13,457 nt of DNA from CALKMS01 sp036796755. Its GTDB lineage: Bacteria > Actinomycetota > Aquicultoria > SKW223 > CALKMS01. Positions 13,437-13,457 of the stretch are shown piece after piece. A model generated the notes under the pieces. The model saw nothing but the letters and a program-made list of their open reading frames with translations. It did not search any database and was not told the origin of the DNA. Each line of letters begins with the position of its first letter. Within the stretch, counting starts at the first letter, position 1. The DNA is taken from positions 1-13,457 of the forward strand of contig DAIRCJ010000041.1 in the NCBI GenBank assembly GCA_036796755.1, written 5' to 3'. Position numbers and translations under genes: made by a program.

Positions 13437-13457
13437 CCTTCTGAAAGTTTAAAACAG

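Noticed and set aside
10480..13457. A RiPP precursor peptide next to tldD/tldE
   Set aside because: No small open frame with a leader/core pattern is present in the spacers, which are only 3 bp or overlapping, nor in the final 21 bases.

Overview
The window is a densely packed bacterial chromosome segment. It looks AT-rich (by eye, A/T-rich coding and very A/T-rich intergenic DNA) and carries clear Shine-Dalgarno sequences, sigma70-like promoter elements, lipoprotein signals and a bacterial initiator tRNA. Gene content points to an organism with a peptidoglycan wall (a NlpC/P60 hydrolase and an extracytoplasmic NodB-type deacetylase) and a multiheme c-type cytochrome, which suggests respiration with external or low-potential electron partners. 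I cannot assign a phylum from this alone. I see no CRISPR array, insertion sequence, integrase, prophage or toxin-antitoxin pair.

Layout. Left (1-829, minus): cutA, then a TIM-barrel sugar-phosphate isomerase/epimerase-like gene that overlaps its end and runs off the window. 867-1751 (plus): an exported polysaccharide deacetylase divergent from cutA. It converges on a minus-strand trio (3658-1748) of a DUF72 protein, a HAD phosphatase and a stand-alone LigD-type 3'-phosphoesterase. 3753-5057 (plus): a lipid-anchored pentaheme cytochrome c, divergent from the trio. 6763-5148 (minus): purQ, coupled by a 4-bp ATGA overlap to a four-CBS-domain protein. 7004-8068 (plus): corA. 8380-8973 (plus): a SurA/PrsA-like lipoprotein that appears to lack the catalytic PPIase domain. 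8974-9486: a long non-coding stretch with several hairpins and an initiator tRNA-fMet on the minus strand. 9487-13436 (plus): an operon-like run of a coiled-coil NlpC/P60 peptidoglycan hydrolase, tldD and tldE.

How the genes fit together. The right third is an envelope and proteolysis block: a secreted wall hydrolase followed directly by the two subunits of the TldD/TldE peptidase. The minus-strand trio includes a DNA 3'-end-healing enzyme, so its neighbours may have linked roles. The purQ-CBS pair links purine synthesis to a protein whose domains commonly bind adenine nucleotides. No wholly new system is evident. The points most worth a second look are the purQ-CBS coupling, the orphan LigD phosphoesterase cluster, the PPIase-less chaperone-like lipoprotein, the interlocked divergent promoters of tRNA-fMet and the NlpC gene, and a possible small RNA at about 9118-9206.
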